Counted from the stretch's first letter, positions 54,765-64,000 are shown. The stretch is DNA of 64,000 nucleotides from Arthrobacter sp. M4 (GCF_020251205.1 NZ_JAIWYX010000003.1:248001-312000), one strand, 5' to 3'. A program made the numbers and translations. The notes: generated by a model not told the origin, from the letters alone.

Positions 54765-55814
54765 TTATTCCTTGTCTGCGAGGACCTTGGCCGCGATGGC
54801 AGGGAGGAAGCCATGGGCGGGAGGGATGTGTGTCGTAGCCACGCGCCGCCGGAACACCCAGTAGGTCCATGCCTGGTACGCGATGACGATGGGCAGGCCA
54901 ATGGCCGCGGCGATGCTCATGAGGCTCAATGTGTAGTCGGAGGACGAGGCGCTGCCCACGGTCAGGCTAAAGGACGGATCAATCGTGGATGGCAGGACAA
55001 CGGGATACACGGCGCCAAAAATCGCTGCCGCCCCGGCCACGATCAGAAGCGCTAGCCCCACAAATGGCCGACGCTCAGCGCCTCGGCGCGCAAACAACCA
55101 AGCAACAGCAGCGGCAATGGCTGCAATGACTGTTGCTGCCCACGTCCATGGCCTGCCGGTAAGCGCCTGAACTGCGATTACCCAGGCAAGCATCGGAAGG
55201 ATTGCAACGGGGAGCCAGCGCACCAGCCACTGCCGCGAACGTACGCGAACGTCGCCGTCGGTCTTCAGCGTCAGGAAGGCCAGCGCGTGCACCAGTGCGA
55301 ATCCGACGACGGCCAAACCACCCAGAACCGCGTATCCACTAAACCAGGCGAATGGTCCTCCGCTTCGGTCGCCATTGGCATCAACGGGCAGGCCAGTTGT
55401 GGTCAGGGCCAATGCTGCACCCACGCCGAACGCGGCAACGAAGGAGCCAAGGGCGATAGCCCAGTCCCACCCTGACCGCCAACGCTCCGAGTCCACCTTG
55501 CCGCGGTACTCGAAAGCAACAGCGCGGAAGATCAAGGCTACGAGGACCACCAGCAGCGGTAGGTAGAGCGCCGAGAACAGGGACGCGTACCACAACGGAA
55601 AGGCTGCGAAGGTGGCGCCGCCCGCTGTTAGGAGCCACACTTCGTTGCCATCCCAGACCGGGCCAATGGTGTTCAGCAGAACTCGCCGCTCGGTGTCATT
55701 GCGGGCAAAGAGTTTCATCAGCATGCCGACGCCCAGGTCGAATCCCTCAAGGAAGAGGTAGCCCGTCCATAGGAGGGCGATGGCAACGAACCAGATGGTG
55801 GGGAGGAACTCCAT
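54765..55814 (-). CDS. cydB: Cytochrome bd ubiquinol oxidase subunit II
   Basis: 349 residues, all hydrophobic helices, family segments ALLWTGYLFLEGFDLGVGML and NTIGPVWDGNEVWLLTAGGA near the N-terminus. Together with CydA it forms the bd-type terminal oxidase, which has high oxygen affinity. It lies 19 bases after cydA and 7 bases before cydDC, so all three are in one operon. Confidence 0.96.
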   Translation of the reverse strand: MEFLPTIWFVAIALLWTGYLFLEGFDLGVGMLMKLFARNDTERRVLLNTIGPVWDGNEVWLLTAGGATFAAFPLWYASLFSALYLPLLVVLVALIFRAVAFEYRGKVDSERWRSGWDWAIALGSFVAAFGVGAALALTTTGLPVDANGDRSGGPFAWFSGYAVLGGLAVVGFALVHALAFLTLKTDGDVRVRSRQWLVRWLPVAILPMLAWVIAVQALTGRPWTWAATVIAAIAAAVAWLFARRGAERRPFVGLALLIVAGAAAIFGAVYPVVLPSTIDPSFSLTVGSASSSDYTLSLMSIAAAIGLPIVIAYQAWTYWVFRRRVATTHIPPAHGFLPAIAAKVLADKE

Positions 55815-55833
55815 GATGCTCTCCTCAATCTCC

Positions 55834-57423
55834 CTAGTAGGCGAACGCCAGGACGTCGGTGCCGGCGGGAGGCGGCGTCCCGCCGTCGTCCTTTCCGGCC
55901 GGTTGTTTTTTGGATTCGGTGAGTTCCGGCATCGCCGAGGCGACCCCTCCCCGGGTGTACTTGACCAGGAGGCGGACTTCGACGATTAACAGGACGGCGT
56001 AAATGGCGGTCAGAACAACAAGCGAGGTCATGATCTCTCCTGCCGACACGCCAGGCGACACGGCAGCCGCGGTAAACATGAAGACCTGGTCTATGCCGGT
56101 GGGGTCCGGGTTGGGCGCCACCACGAACGGCTGTCGGCCCATCTCCGTAAAGATCCAACCGGCGGCGTTGGCACCAAAGGGAGCAAGGATTCCGAAGACA
56201 GCCAGCCTCATCAGCCAGCGGGCGCGCGGTACAACACCCCTTCGCGTAACCCAGAGCGCCAGCATGGCGGCGAAAGCTGCAATTCCGCCAAAGCCGATCA
56301 TCGTGCGGAAGCCCCAGTAGGTGACTTCCATGACCGGGACGTATTGAACCTCCTGCCCGGCCCGGTCGCTGTAGAGCGGCTTGTTGGGCACGTGGGTACC
56401 GTATTTGTCCTTGTATTCGTCCAGCAGGCTGTTCACGCCCTTCACCTCCGTGGTGAAGTCACCGTTCGCCAGGAAGGACAGGATGCCGGGCACTTCGATG
56501 ACAGCCACAATGTCATCGCAATTCTTGGAACCCAGGTTTCCCACGCTGAGGACGGAGAAGCCTGTGCCATCATGGCAGGCTGCTTCGGCGGCAGCCATCT
56601 TCATGGGCTGCTGGACGAACATCAGCTTGCCCTGCAGGTCTCCGGTGAAGGCCGTGCCCGCGAAGGAGATCATGGCCACGACGGCGCCAATCCGGAGCGA
56701 TTGGATCCATACCTGGTAGTCGGTCTTGTCACGTCCGGCAATGTCGGCCACACCGGGTACCGCACGACCCTCAGCGTCCACCGTGTCGATGCCGTCGCGC
56801 CGGCGGCGCCACAGGTGGTACCAGGCGATTCCAAGCAGGAAAGCCCCGGCAACACCGAGCGCACCGAACAGGGTGTGCGGCACAGCAACAAGGGCCGTGT
56901 TGTTGGTGAAAACCGCCCAAGCGTCCGTCATGACGGGCCGTCCATTGACCATCTCAACACCCACGGGATGCTGCATCCAACTGTTGGCCACAATGATGAA
57001 GTAGGCGGAGAACAGCGAACCAATGACGGCGATCCAGAGACAGGTGAGGTGGACGCCCTTCTTCAACTGCTTCCAGCCAAAAATCCACAGGCCGAGGAAC
57101 GTCGATTCAACGAAGAAAGCGAGCAGGGCTTCCAGCGCCAGCGGAGCACCGAACACATCGCCAACAAACCGGCTGTATTCACTCCACGCCATACCGAACT
57201 GAAATTCCTGCACAATGCCTGTGGCGACGCCCATGATGAAGTTGATCAGGAAGAGCTTGCCCCAAAACTTGGTCATGCGCAGGTATTCCTGCTTGCCCGT
57301 CCGGTGCCAGAGCGTTTGGATGACGGCTACCACCAGGCCCAGGCCGATGGTCAGGGGCACCATCATGAAGTGATAGACCGTGGTGATTCCGAATTGCCAA
57401 CGTGCGATTTCCAAGGCGTCCAT
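55834..57423 (-). CDS. cydA: Cytochrome bd ubiquinol oxidase subunit I
   Basis: 529 residues. His18 near the N-terminus is an expected heme ligand, and EMGRQPFVVAPNP is the family's GRQP motif, next to the quinol site. The Q-loop is the short form of Gram-positive CydA. The ATG at 57423 has AAAGGACAGCC upstream, a good ribosome-binding site, and begins MDALEIARWQFG like relatives. The upstream region has three inverted repeats described separately. Confidence 0.96.
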   Translation of the reverse strand: MDALEIARWQFGITTVYHFMMVPLTIGLGLVVAVIQTLWHRTGKQEYLRMTKFWGKLFLINFIMGVATGIVQEFQFGMAWSEYSRFVGDVFGAPLALEALLAFFVESTFLGLWIFGWKQLKKGVHLTCLWIAVIGSLFSAYFIIVANSWMQHPVGVEMVNGRPVMTDAWAVFTNNTALVAVPHTLFGALGVAGAFLLGIAWYHLWRRRRDGIDTVDAEGRAVPGVADIAGRDKTDYQVWIQSLRIGAVVAMISFAGTAFTGDLQGKLMFVQQPMKMAAAEAACHDGTGFSVLSVGNLGSKNCDDIVAVIEVPGILSFLANGDFTTEVKGVNSLLDEYKDKYGTHVPNKPLYSDRAGQEVQYVPVMEVTYWGFRTMIGFGGIAAFAAMLALWVTRRGVVPRARWLMRLAVFGILAPFGANAAGWIFTEMGRQPFVVAPNPDPTGIDQVFMFTAAAVSPGVSAGEIMTSLVVLTAIYAVLLIVEVRLLVKYTRGGVASAMPELTESKKQPAGKDDGGTPPPAGTDVLAFAY

Positions 57424-57463
57424 GGCTGTCCTTTGTCCGGCGGCCCGAGGTGCGGCCTCCAAC

Positions 57464-57484
57464 ATTTCTACGCTTCGTAGAAAT
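57464..57484. promoter_or_regulatory. Inverted repeat 1 (TTCTAC-N5-GTAGAA), probable BlaI-type operator proximal to cydA
   Basis: ATTTCTACG-CTT-CGTAGAAAT is a perfect 9-bp inverted repeat with a three-base centre. Its core TTCTAC-N5-GTAGAA lies 41 to 61 bases before the cydA ATG. It recurs at 57491 and 57580 with the same spacing. Confidence 0.8.
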
Positions 57485-57490
57485 TCCAAC

Positions 57491-57507
57491 TTCTACACAG
57501 TGTAGAA
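57491..57507. promoter_or_regulatory. Inverted repeat 2 (TTCTAC-N5-GTAGAA)
   Basis: TTCTACAC-A-GTGTAGAA is a perfect 8-bp inverted repeat around one base, containing TACA...TGTA, the classic half-sites of BlaI/MecI/CopY repressors. It starts 25 bases after the core of repeat 1 (57466), consistent with cooperative binding on one helix face region. Confidence 0.85.
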
Positions 57508-57579
57508 CAAATCGGTCCCAGTGTGGACACCACTCTTCCAGCGCGCCACTATGCGTGCAAGGGTGCGCCACGCCGCATG

Positions 57580-57596
57580 TTCTACTTCACGTAGAA
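57580..57596. promoter_or_regulatory. Inverted repeat 3 (TTCTAC-N5-GTAGAA), in front of the BlaI-type gene
   Basis: TTCTAC-TTCAC-GTAGAA has the same arms and spacing as the two repeats nearer cydA, and lies 108 bases before the repressor start at 57704. It may serve for autoregulation. Confidence 0.75.
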
Positions 57597-57703
57597 TGGC
57601 TCATACAAACGCGGTAGATTGATTGTGGAATGTTGGATCATCGCCCACCGGGAAGCACTGCACCAAAACGCAATGCACCAGCCGGGGAGTGGAAAGTAGG
57701 GAC

Positions 57704-58096
57704 GTGAAAATGGCGAGTCTTGGGGAACTTGAGCGGGCTGTCATGGATTTGCTGTGGGCGAGCCAGGAGGCTGTGACTGCCAACACAATGCGCGACCTAC
57801 TGGCCCACAATACGGGAACCGACGACGGCGCAGCCGCCCACCCGGGCAAGGAACTGGCCGTCACAACTGTCCTGACTGTGCTGTCACGCCTGGAGAAGAA
57901 GGGCCTGGTGGAACGCGAGAGGGGCACGCGCCCGCACCGCTACCAGGCGGTGTCCAGCCGCGCGGACCACACGGCCGAGCTCATGCATGAAGTGTTGGGA
58001 TCGGCACCCGACCGCGAAGCAGTCCTGGCGCGTTTCATCGGGTCGGTCACCGAAAGTGAAGCAGCGACTCTGCGGAAACTGCTCGGCCAAAGCTGA
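57704..58096 (+). CDS. BlaI/MecI/CopY-family transcriptional repressor
   Basis: About 130 residues. The winged-helix domain begins MASLGELERAVMDLLW, with the recognition region TVLTVLSRLEKKGLVERERG and the C-terminal dimerisation part after SSRADHTAELMHEVLG. I give GTG at 57704 (AGTAGGGAC upstream); an ATG at 57710 is equally possible. It is divergent from cydA, seven bases before an M56 metallopeptidase gene, and three inverted repeats with BlaI-type half-sites lie between it and cydA, so it probably controls cyd and itself. Confidence 0.88.
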   Translation: MKMASLGELERAVMDLLWASQEAVTANTMRDLLAHNTGTDDGAAAHPGKELAVTTVLTVLSRLEKKGLVERERGTRPHRYQAVSSRADHTAELMHEVLGSAPDREAVLARFIGSVTESEAATLRKLLGQS

Positions 58097-58103
58097 CCCA
58101 GCA

Positions 58104-59143
58104 TGTTCTGGACCTCATACTTTCTGGCGGTCCTTGCATTGGTACTGGCTTGGCCGGTACCTGTACTTCTTTCGCGGGCTGAATGGCCTTCACGGGCCCC
58201 GTTCACGGCCATGGTCCTATGGCAGGCAATAGCCCTCGCTGGTGGTTTGTCGATGATTGGCGCAATGCTTGTCTACGGCCTGGAGCCTGCCGGTGACAAC
58301 CTTATTGCCGGGCTGCGCACCCTCGCGGGAATGGTGTTTTTCAATGCGCCAACAACGTCCCTGGGTTTTTGGCACCTGTTCGCCCTCTCGGCAGCCGCGC
58401 TCCTCACGGCCCACCTTGTCTTCACTCTGCTGTTGACCTACGTGAAGATCGAACGGCAGCGGCGACGCCACCGCGAACTGCTGGCTCTTCTTGCTTCCCC
58501 TGACGCCGGAGGACCCGGCACGCTGGTCATCAACCACGATTCCCCAGTGGCCTACTGCCTACCCGGAGGCGCACGATCCGTGACCGTGCTGTCCGACGGG
58601 TTGATGGCCGCATTGGAACCCAACGAACTCCGCGCGGTACTTAACCACGAGAACGCACACCTAAGCCAACGCCACGACCTGCTGCTTTGGGCTTTCGCCG
58701 CATGGCGTCAGGCGTTGCCCTGGTTCCCCACAACGCGGTTGGCGCAGGTAGCGGTCAACTCCCTGATCGAGATGCTCGCCGATGACGCCGCCTTGAAGTC
58801 CGAAAGCAAGGCCACACTCATCCGCGCCATAGCCATCGTGGCAAGCGGAGCGTCACCCAGCAACCCGGCCATGGGGCCCCTGGGCAACAAGAAAACGACG
58901 ACGGACAGCGACTCGGGCGGTATGGTTACGTCGCCGGCCGCCACAGGGTCCGACGTCGAGGATTCCGCGTTCGGTGGCAGCGGCGGCGCCGCCTCCGCGC
59001 GGACGACTGCGACGCGGGTGAGCAGGCTTCTCTCCCCCAAGCCGCCCTTGGCCCGGGGATTCCGAGCCTTGGTGCTGGCGGGATCCGCCCTGCTCCTGGC
59101 CGTGCCCACGGCCCTGCTCTTCGTGCCGGGGTTGCTGGGTTAG
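58104..59143 (+). CDS. M56-family membrane zinc metallopeptidase (BlaR/MecR-like)
   Basis: 346 residues from the ATG at 58104. Several N-terminal membrane helices, then the gluzincin motif HENAH in LNHENAHLSQRHD (first His about residue 176), and the downstream EMLADDAALK segment with the third ligand. The C-terminal part is a low-complexity stretch and one last hydrophobic helix. It lacks the penicillin-sensing domain of BlaR1. In BlaR/BlaI systems such a protease inactivates the repressor; here its input is unknown. Confidence 0.87.
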
Positions 59144-59187
59144 GACGTTATCCGGGTCAGGCGCACAGTCCGGACCTGTGGCCCTGG

Positions 59188-61296
59188 TCAGGCGTCGATG
59201 CGTTCCCGATCAAGGCTGGCCGCTCCCGCAATGATGAAGTCCTTGCGTGGGGCCACGTCGGAGCCCATAAGCAGGTCAAACACTTCCTCGGCGCGCTGTG
59301 CACTCTCAATGGTGACGCGGCGGAGAGTCCTGTGCCGCGGATCCATGGTGGTCTCGGCGAGCTGCTGGGCGTCCATTTCGCCGAGGCCCTTGTAGCGCTG
59401 GATCGGCTCTTTGTAGCGCTTGCCTTCCACGGCCAGCTTGGCCAGCAGTCCGTGCAATTCGGCCTCAGAGTAGGTGTACATCATCTCGTTGGCCTTCTGG
59501 CCAGGGTTGATAACCTCCACGCGGTGCAGGGGCGGAACAGCGGCAAAGACCCGCCCCTCTTCAATCATCGGGCGCATGTACCGGAAGAATAGCGTGAGCA
59601 GCAGCGTTCGGATGTGGGCTCCGTCGACGTCGGCGTCCGTCATGAGGATCACTTTTCCGTAGCGGGCAGCCTCGGCCACAAAACTCCTGCCGGAACCGGC
59701 ACCCACAACCTGGATTAGCGCAGCACACTCTGCATTGGACAGCATGTCCCCGACCGAGGCCTTTTGCACGTTCAGGATTTTGCCGCGGATCGGCAGCAAA
59801 GCTTGGAAGTCCGACGAGCGAGCCAGTTTGGCTGTACCGAGGGCCGAGTCACCTTCAACAATGAACAGCTCCGAACGTCCCACGTCGTCAGTACGGCAGT
59901 CCGCTAGCTTGGAGGGCATGGAGGAAGTCTCAAGCGCATTCTTTCGGCGCTGGGTTTCCTTGTGCACCCGCGCCGAGATGCGCGACTTCATCTCGTTGAC
60001 GATCTTTTCCAGCAATTGAGCCGATTGGGCTTTGTCGTTGCGGTTGGATGAGTTGAGTTTTGCGGTGATCTCGTTCTCCACCACCCTGGCGACGATTGCA
60101 CGGACTGCGGAGGTTCCCAGGATTTCCTTGGTCTGGCCTTCGAACTGTGGCTCGGCGAGGCGCACTGTGAGCACCGCTGTCAGTCCGGCCATGACGTCGT
60201 CTTTTTCGATCTTGTCATTGCCGGCTTTGAGCCTTCTGGCGTTGGTTTCCACCGCCTTGCGGAAGGTTTTCAGCAGGGCCTGTTCAAAGCCTGCCTGGTG
60301 CGTTCCCCCCTTGGGAGTGGCGATGATGTTCACGAAGCTGCGGACGGCAGTGTCATAGCCGATCCCCCACCTCAGCGCGATATCGACTTCACAGTCGCGT
60401 TCGACTTCGGCGATCTTGCTGTGTCCCTTCTCATCCAGGACCGGGACGGTTTCCTTGAACTTCCCGGCGCCGTGCAGACGCCACACATCCGTAACGGCGG
60501 TGTCCGCGGCCAGAAAGTCGACAAACTCGGAGATGCCGCCGTCGTGGTGAAAGATCTCCTCGTGCGGCCCGCCCTCCCCCGGTGTTCCGGGCAGCTTTCT
60601 TTCGTCCCGAACAGTGATTTTGAGACCAGGGACCAAGAAGGAAGTCTGGCGGGCCCTGGCAGCCAACTCTTCGTAAGAGAACTTGGCGTCAGGCGTGAAA
60701 ATCTGGCGGTCAGCCCAATACCGGATGCGCGTGCCGGTGACACCACGCTTGGCCTTCCCGACTACGTCAAGGACGGAGTCCTCAATGAAAGCTTCGAAGG
60801 GCGACGCCGGGTCCAGCCTCGATCCCTGATCCTTGAAACGGCCGGGCTCCCCGCGCCGGAAAGACATTTGGTAAGTCTTCCCCCCACGGTCCACCTGGAC
60901 GTCCAGGCGGGCTGACAGGGCATTTACCACTGAAGCGCCCACGCCGTGCAGGCCGCCGGACGCCGTGTAGGACCCGCCGCCGAACTTGCCGCCGGCGTGA
61001 AGCTTCGTGAAAACAACTTCGACGCCGGTCAGGCCGGTTTTGGGCTCAACGTCCACGGGGATACCGCGCCCGTCATCGTGGATTTCAACCGAATTGTCCT
61101 GGTGGAGGATCACTTTGATGTCGTGCCCAAAGCCCGCAAGGGCTTCGTCCACGGCGTTATCGATGATCTCCCAGAGGCAGTGCATCAGGCCGCGGGAGTC
61201 GGTGGAACCGATATACATGCCCGGACGTTTCCGAACAGCTTCCAGACCTTCCAGTACTGAAAGGTGCCTGGCGGTGTATTCAGAACTCGGTACCAC
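59188..61296 (-). CDS. parE: DNA topoisomerase IV subunit B
   Basis: 702 residues. GHKL ATPase with NAVDEALAG, DDGRGIPVDV and GGKFGGGSYTASGGLHGVG; Toprim with EGDSALG, PIRGKILNVQKA and LMTDADVDGAHI. The GTG at 61296, with GGAG ten bases upstream, gives VVPSSEYTARHLSVLEGLEAV, the family N-terminus. It pairs with ParC at 47496. It lies convergent to the M56 gene and divergent from the DUF7455 gene. Confidence 0.92.
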   Translation of the reverse strand: MVPSSEYTARHLSVLEGLEAVRKRPGMYIGSTDSRGLMHCLWEIIDNAVDEALAGFGHDIKVILHQDNSVEIHDDGRGIPVDVEPKTGLTGVEVVFTKLHAGGKFGGGSYTASGGLHGVGASVVNALSARLDVQVDRGGKTYQMSFRRGEPGRFKDQGSRLDPASPFEAFIEDSVLDVVGKAKRGVTGTRIRYWADRQIFTPDAKFSYEELAARARQTSFLVPGLKITVRDERKLPGTPGEGGPHEEIFHHDGGISEFVDFLAADTAVTDVWRLHGAGKFKETVPVLDEKGHSKIAEVERDCEVDIALRWGIGYDTAVRSFVNIIATPKGGTHQAGFEQALLKTFRKAVETNARRLKAGNDKIEKDDVMAGLTAVLTVRLAEPQFEGQTKEILGTSAVRAIVARVVENEITAKLNSSNRNDKAQSAQLLEKIVNEMKSRISARVHKETQRRKNALETSSMPSKLADCRTDDVGRSELFIVEGDSALGTAKLARSSDFQALLPIRGKILNVQKASVGDMLSNAECAALIQVVGAGSGRSFVAEAARYGKVILMTDADVDGAHIRTLLLTLFFRYMRPMIEEGRVFAAVPPLHRVEVINPGQKANEMMYTYSEAELHGLLAKLAVEGKRYKEPIQRYKGLGEMDAQQLAETTMDPRHRTLRRVTIESAQRAEEVFDLLMGSDVAPRKDFIIAGAASLDRERIDA

Positions 61297-61512
61297 TGGC
61301 GGGTTACTCCTCTGGAAATCTGCAAAAACGGCTTGTCCTAGGCTAACTGGCCTCGGCCCCAAAGAGGGTGTGCCACTCCTGGCGGATGGGGTTGGATCAC
61401 CGTGATGTTACCTACACGTGATACGCGCTGAGCGAAAGTTGAGCCAATCTTGCATAGGTTTGGCATCGATTGCTGGTTATATGGACGTACTGAATTACTG
61501 AAGGAGGCAGAC

Positions 61513-61734
61513 ATGGCAACAGCAGTGGCAGACCGCACGCTCAACGCCCTGGACCGGTGCGATCGCTGCGGGGCACAGGCATATGTCCGGGTTGTACTTG
61601 AATCCTCCGGTGGGGAATTGCTGTTCTGCGCACACCACGCACGGGCAGTGGAGGCGAAACTGCGGCCGCTCACGTCGAGCTGGCACGACGAGACCGACCG
61701 GCTGCATGAAAAGGAACCCGTTCCCGTCGACTAG
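61513..61734 (+). CDS. Small zinc-ribbon-like protein (DUF7455)
   Basis: 73 residues. CDRCGAQAYVRVVLESS and ELLFCAHHARAVE provide Cys-x2-Cys and Cys-x2-His, a likely zinc site. I recall this family as DUF7455, actinobacterial, near sigA. AAGGAGG lies five bases before the ATG at 61513. Followed by an intrinsic terminator. The function is unknown. Confidence 0.8.
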   Translation: MATAVADRTLNALDRCDRCGAQAYVRVVLESSGGELLFCAHHARAVEAKLRPLTSSWHDETDRLHEKEPVPVD

Positions 61735-61749
61735 ACCAAGCAAACGTTA

Positions 61750-61789
61750 AAGGCAGGTCCCCTTCTTGGAAGGGGGCCTGCCTTGTTTT
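61750..61789 (+). terminator. Intrinsic terminator after the DUF7455 gene
   Basis: AAGGCAGG (61750-61757) pairs with CCTGCCTT (61777-61784), with an inner CCCCTTC/GAAGGGG stem, followed by GTTTTA. It is a strong bidirectional-looking hairpin with a T-tract on the plus strand. Confidence 0.88.
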
Positions 61790-61863
61790 ATGCCCCTGTC
61801 ACCCATGCTCAGCGGGCCCCTCACCGCATCGCGACCGGGCATGACGGCGTACGGCAAACATAC

Positions 61864-61908
61864 GCGCGGCTGACTCCGGGTATCACAAATACTGGGAATC
61901 AGCCGCGC
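61864..61908 (-). terminator. Hairpin downstream of the principal sigma factor gene
   Basis: GCGCGGCTGA (61864-61873) pairs with TCAGCCGCGC (61899-61908), with further pairing GTAT/ATAC inside. It lies 35 bases past the sigma factor stop on the minus strand. Confidence 0.75.
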
Positions 61909-61943
61909 CGGCCAGCGTGTGGCCAGTGTTTTTTGGACGGGTA

Positions 61944-63290
61944 TCAGTCCAGGTAATCCCGGAGGACCTGGGACCGGGACGGGTGGCGAAGCTTTGACAT
62001 GGTCTTGGATTCGATCTGGCGGATACGCTCGCGGGTAACGCCGTACACTTTTCCGATTTCGTCTAAAGTCTTCGGCTGGCCGTCGGTCAGCCCGAAACGC
62101 ATCGCTACAACGCCGGCCTCGCGCTCAGACAGCGTGTCAAGGACGGAATGCAACTGCTCCTGGAGCAGCGTGAAGCTGACTGCGTCGGCGGGCACCACAG
62201 CTTCCGAATCCTCGATGAGGTCCCCGAATTCGGAGTCGCCATCCTCACCCAGCGGAGTGTGGAGGGAGATGGGCTCACGGCCGTACTTCTGGACTTCGAC
62301 GACCTTCTCCGGTGTCATGTCCAGCTCGAGGGCGAGTTCTTCCGGAGTAGGTTCGCGGCCAAGATCCTGCAGCATCTGCCGCTGGACACGGGCCAGCTTG
62401 TTGATGACTTCCACCATGTGCACCGGGATACGGATGGTCCGTGCCTGGTCCGCCATGGCACGCGTGATGGCCTGCCGAATCCACCAGGTGGCGTACGTGG
62501 AGAACTTGAAGCCCTTGGTGTAGTCGAACTTTTCCACGGCGCGGATAAGGCCGAGGTTGCCTTCCTGGATAAGGTCGAGGAAAAGCATGCCGCGACCGGT
62601 GTAGCGCTTGGCCAGCGACACGACCAGACGGAGGTTGGCCTCCAGCAGGTGGTTCTTGGCGCGCTTTCCGTCATGAACGATGAATTCGAGTTCCCGCCTG
62701 AGCTTCGGCGCCATACCGCCGTCGTCGTTCGCGAGTTTTTCTTCGGCGAACAGGCCAGCCTCGATGCGGAGCGCCAGGTCAACTTCCTGCTCAGCGTTCA
62801 GCAGGGCTACCTTACCGATCTGCTTCAGGTAGTCCTTAACAGGGTCAGCCGTAGCACCGGCGGACATGACCTGCTGAACGGGTGCATCATCATCGTCAGC
62901 GTCGGAGTAAACAAAGCCGGAGCCGGTGGCCGCGGGGGCCTTCTCGCTTTCTTCCTCGGTCTCCTCTGCTTCCTCGGACTCGTCCGTGAGCTCAGACTCG
63001 TCGGGCGAAGCCGAGTCGAAATCCTCTTCCTCGTCGACCTCGGCGTCGTCGATTTCCTCTTCGTCTTCGGCCTGGCCTCGGGCATTCTTGCCAGCGGCCT
63101 CGGCCGCTGCCTTGGCGCCGGGCTTAGGCCCGCGCTTCTTGGGAGCCGGCTTTCCCGAAGGGTCTGCACCTTGGGTTGAGTCCTTGGCTGCGCGTGTAGC
63201 CGCGCGCTTGGCAGATGCGCCCGCGTTCGTTTCTTCGGCGGACAGTTCGGCCTGGGCGGCGGGTTCCTTCTCGACGGAAGACGGGGTCAC
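61944..63290 (-). CDS. sigA: RNA polymerase principal sigma factor SigA/HrdB
   Basis: 448 residues from a GTG at 63290. The N-terminal half is a lysine/alanine-rich segment followed by a very acidic stretch. Region 1.2 is [17 protein letters not shown], region 2 [16 protein letters not shown] and [19 protein letters not shown] (region 2.4), and region 4.2 [18 protein letters not shown]. It directs transcription of housekeeping genes. A hairpin follows the stop, and 283 bases separate its start from the next gene upstream, where its promoter should lie. Confidence 0.95.
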   Translation of the reverse strand: MTPSSVEKEPAAQAELSAEETNAGASAKRAATRAAKDSTQGADPSGKPAPKKRGPKPGAKAAAEAAGKNARGQAEDEEEIDDAEVDEEEDFDSASPDESELTDESEEAEETEEESEKAPAATGSGFVYSDADDDDAPVQQVMSAGATADPVKDYLKQIGKVALLNAEQEVDLALRIEAGLFAEEKLANDDGGMAPKLRRELEFIVHDGKRAKNHLLEANLRLVVSLAKRYTGRGMLFLDLIQEGNLGLIRAVEKFDYTKGFKFSTYATWWIRQAITRAMADQARTIRIPVHMVEVINKLARVQRQMLQDLGREPTPEELALELDMTPEKVVEVQKYGREPISLHTPLGEDGDSEFGDLIEDSEAVVPADAVSFTLLQEQLHSVLDTLSEREAGVVAMRFGLTDGQPKTLDEIGKVYGVTRERIRQIESKTMSKLRHPSRSQVLRDYLD

Positions 63291-63573
63291 AGAAAACCTT
63301 TCTAGCGGCGGTCTGTGGAATCACCATGGGGGCAACACCACTATGACCCTGTCAAGTCCGCGGTAAACATCACGTGCAACCGCCGCCTGCAGGGCCACTT
63401 AGTAGAACTGCTGACGACTCTGGATTGTTCCCGTCGGGAACTTTCCGGACACGCAAACGCGGACCCAACCGGGTCTCGGCATCCATTGTCGCACGGTTTT
63501 CAGCACAAAGGCACGCCATGACGCGTCCAAGTGGCGTTTCGACCGCATTCCACGATCAGCAGGACCCCGAATT

Positions 63574-64000
63574 TTAGGCCGCGGCGGTGCCAAACCGTCG
63601 CCATGCTGCTTCGGACCGCCGCGCCCAGCCGCACAGCGTTCCCCGCAGGACCACTTCCTGGAGGAGTTCGGCCAAGCGGTAGCTTGGCAGTTCCCTCAAG
63701 GCCGCCCTGTACAAGGAATCGGCGTAGGATCCCCTTCCCCTACACCACTCAATCCAGCCTCGCAGCGTGAGGCAGGCGGCACGCGCCTCGCCCCCACCGA
63801 AACCTGCCAAGGCCTTGAGCATGTCGTCCAGCGTCTGCATTGCTGTCCAGTCCGGCACATCAGGTGCAAGCCCCAGCAGGACGTCACCATAGGTTGCTGC
63901 CACCGCTGTGGTCCCGTGTACCGCGACCGCTGGAGCGCCTGGGCTTCCGTCCTCGGACGGCCCAGCCTTGCATACCGTCCTGGTTGCCTGAGCACTTAGC
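63574..64000 (-). CDS. DUF4192 protein, C-terminal part (cut by window edge)
   Basis: The frame is open through the last base of the window, so the gene starts outside. The visible about 141 residues end with WARRSEAAWRRFGTAAA and contain VLLGLAPDVPDW, DDMLKALAGFGGG and DSLYRAALRELPSYRLAELL, which match the C-terminal repeats of DUF4192 as I remember them. Function unknown. A GTG inside the frame (63903) is not the true start. Same strand as sigA, 283 bases upstream of it. Confidence 0.75.
   Translation of the reverse strand, partial: LSAQATRTVCKAGPSEDGSPGAPAVAVHGTTAVAATYGDVLLGLAPDVPDWTAMQTLDDMLKALAGFGGGEARAACLTLRGWIEWCRGRGSYADSLYRAALRELPSYRLAELLQEVVLRGTLCGWARRSEAAWRRFGTAAA

Overview
The window is a 64 kb piece of a high-GC Gram-positive chromosome. 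Gene content, short Shine-Dalgarno sites of the AAGGAGG type, frequent GTG/TTG starts and the locus order all point to an actinobacterium of the Micrococcaceae, most like Arthrobacter or Paenarthrobacter. This assignment is from memory of protein families and gene order; no search was run. I see no prophage, insertion sequence, CRISPR array, rRNA operon or plasmid function. It reads as core chromosome.

Layout. (1) 1-5669, minus strand: ribD (cut by the window edge) behind an FMN riboswitch, then rpe, rsmB, fmt, def and a stand-alone PD-(D/E)XK nuclease. (2) 5822-6719: six tRNA genes, including two identical Gly(GCC)...Val(GAC) pairs. (3) 6934-14601: an amino-acid permease, an orphan MT0933-type antitoxin, a ZapE/AFG1 ATPase, a sulfur block (rhodanese, SufE, YbaK-like deacylase), an alpha/beta hydrolase and MsrB. 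(4) 14772-18020: a tight three-gene operon, DUF6421-like protein / SDR / threonine aldolase, with an inverted repeat in front and a hairpin behind. (5) 18083-23661: DUF3000, an RNase D-like protein, and a fadA-fadB beta-oxidation operon under a 16-bp palindrome. (6) 23685-31561, minus strand: nucleoside hydrolase, aldo/keto reductase, a dxs operon with two small unknowns, and aconitase.

(7) 31725-41919 is an old actinobacterial block. From memory it matches the Mycobacterium tuberculosis Rv2689c-Rv2699c order: RNA methyltransferase, KimA-like K+ transporter, the TrkA/RCK proteins CeoB and CeoC, DUF3159, an OB-fold protein, DUF3710, dut, DUF3093 and DUF4193, followed here by sepH. (8) 41947-47441, minus strand: an operon of a Pat-type protein acetyltransferase, DUF5998, an alkaline-phosphatase-superfamily enzyme and thymidine kinase. 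(9) 47496-61296: topoisomerase IV subunits ParC and ParE flank a cytochrome bd operon (cydA, cydB, fused cydDC) and a divergent BlaI-type repressor with an M56 metallopeptidase. (10) 61513-64000: a small zinc-binding protein, the principal sigma factor, and a truncated DUF4192 gene.

The most interesting regulatory signal is three copies of TTCTAC-N5-GTAGAA between cydA and the BlaI-type gene. They suggest that a BlaR/BlaI-like membrane-protease/repressor pair controls the cytochrome bd oxidase. Other points worth a second look are the uncharacterised DUF6421 operon, a short ORF in the ribD leader whose stop overlaps the ribD start, and the KimA/CeoBC potassium locus coupled to an RNA methyltransferase that has lost its iron-sulfur cysteines.
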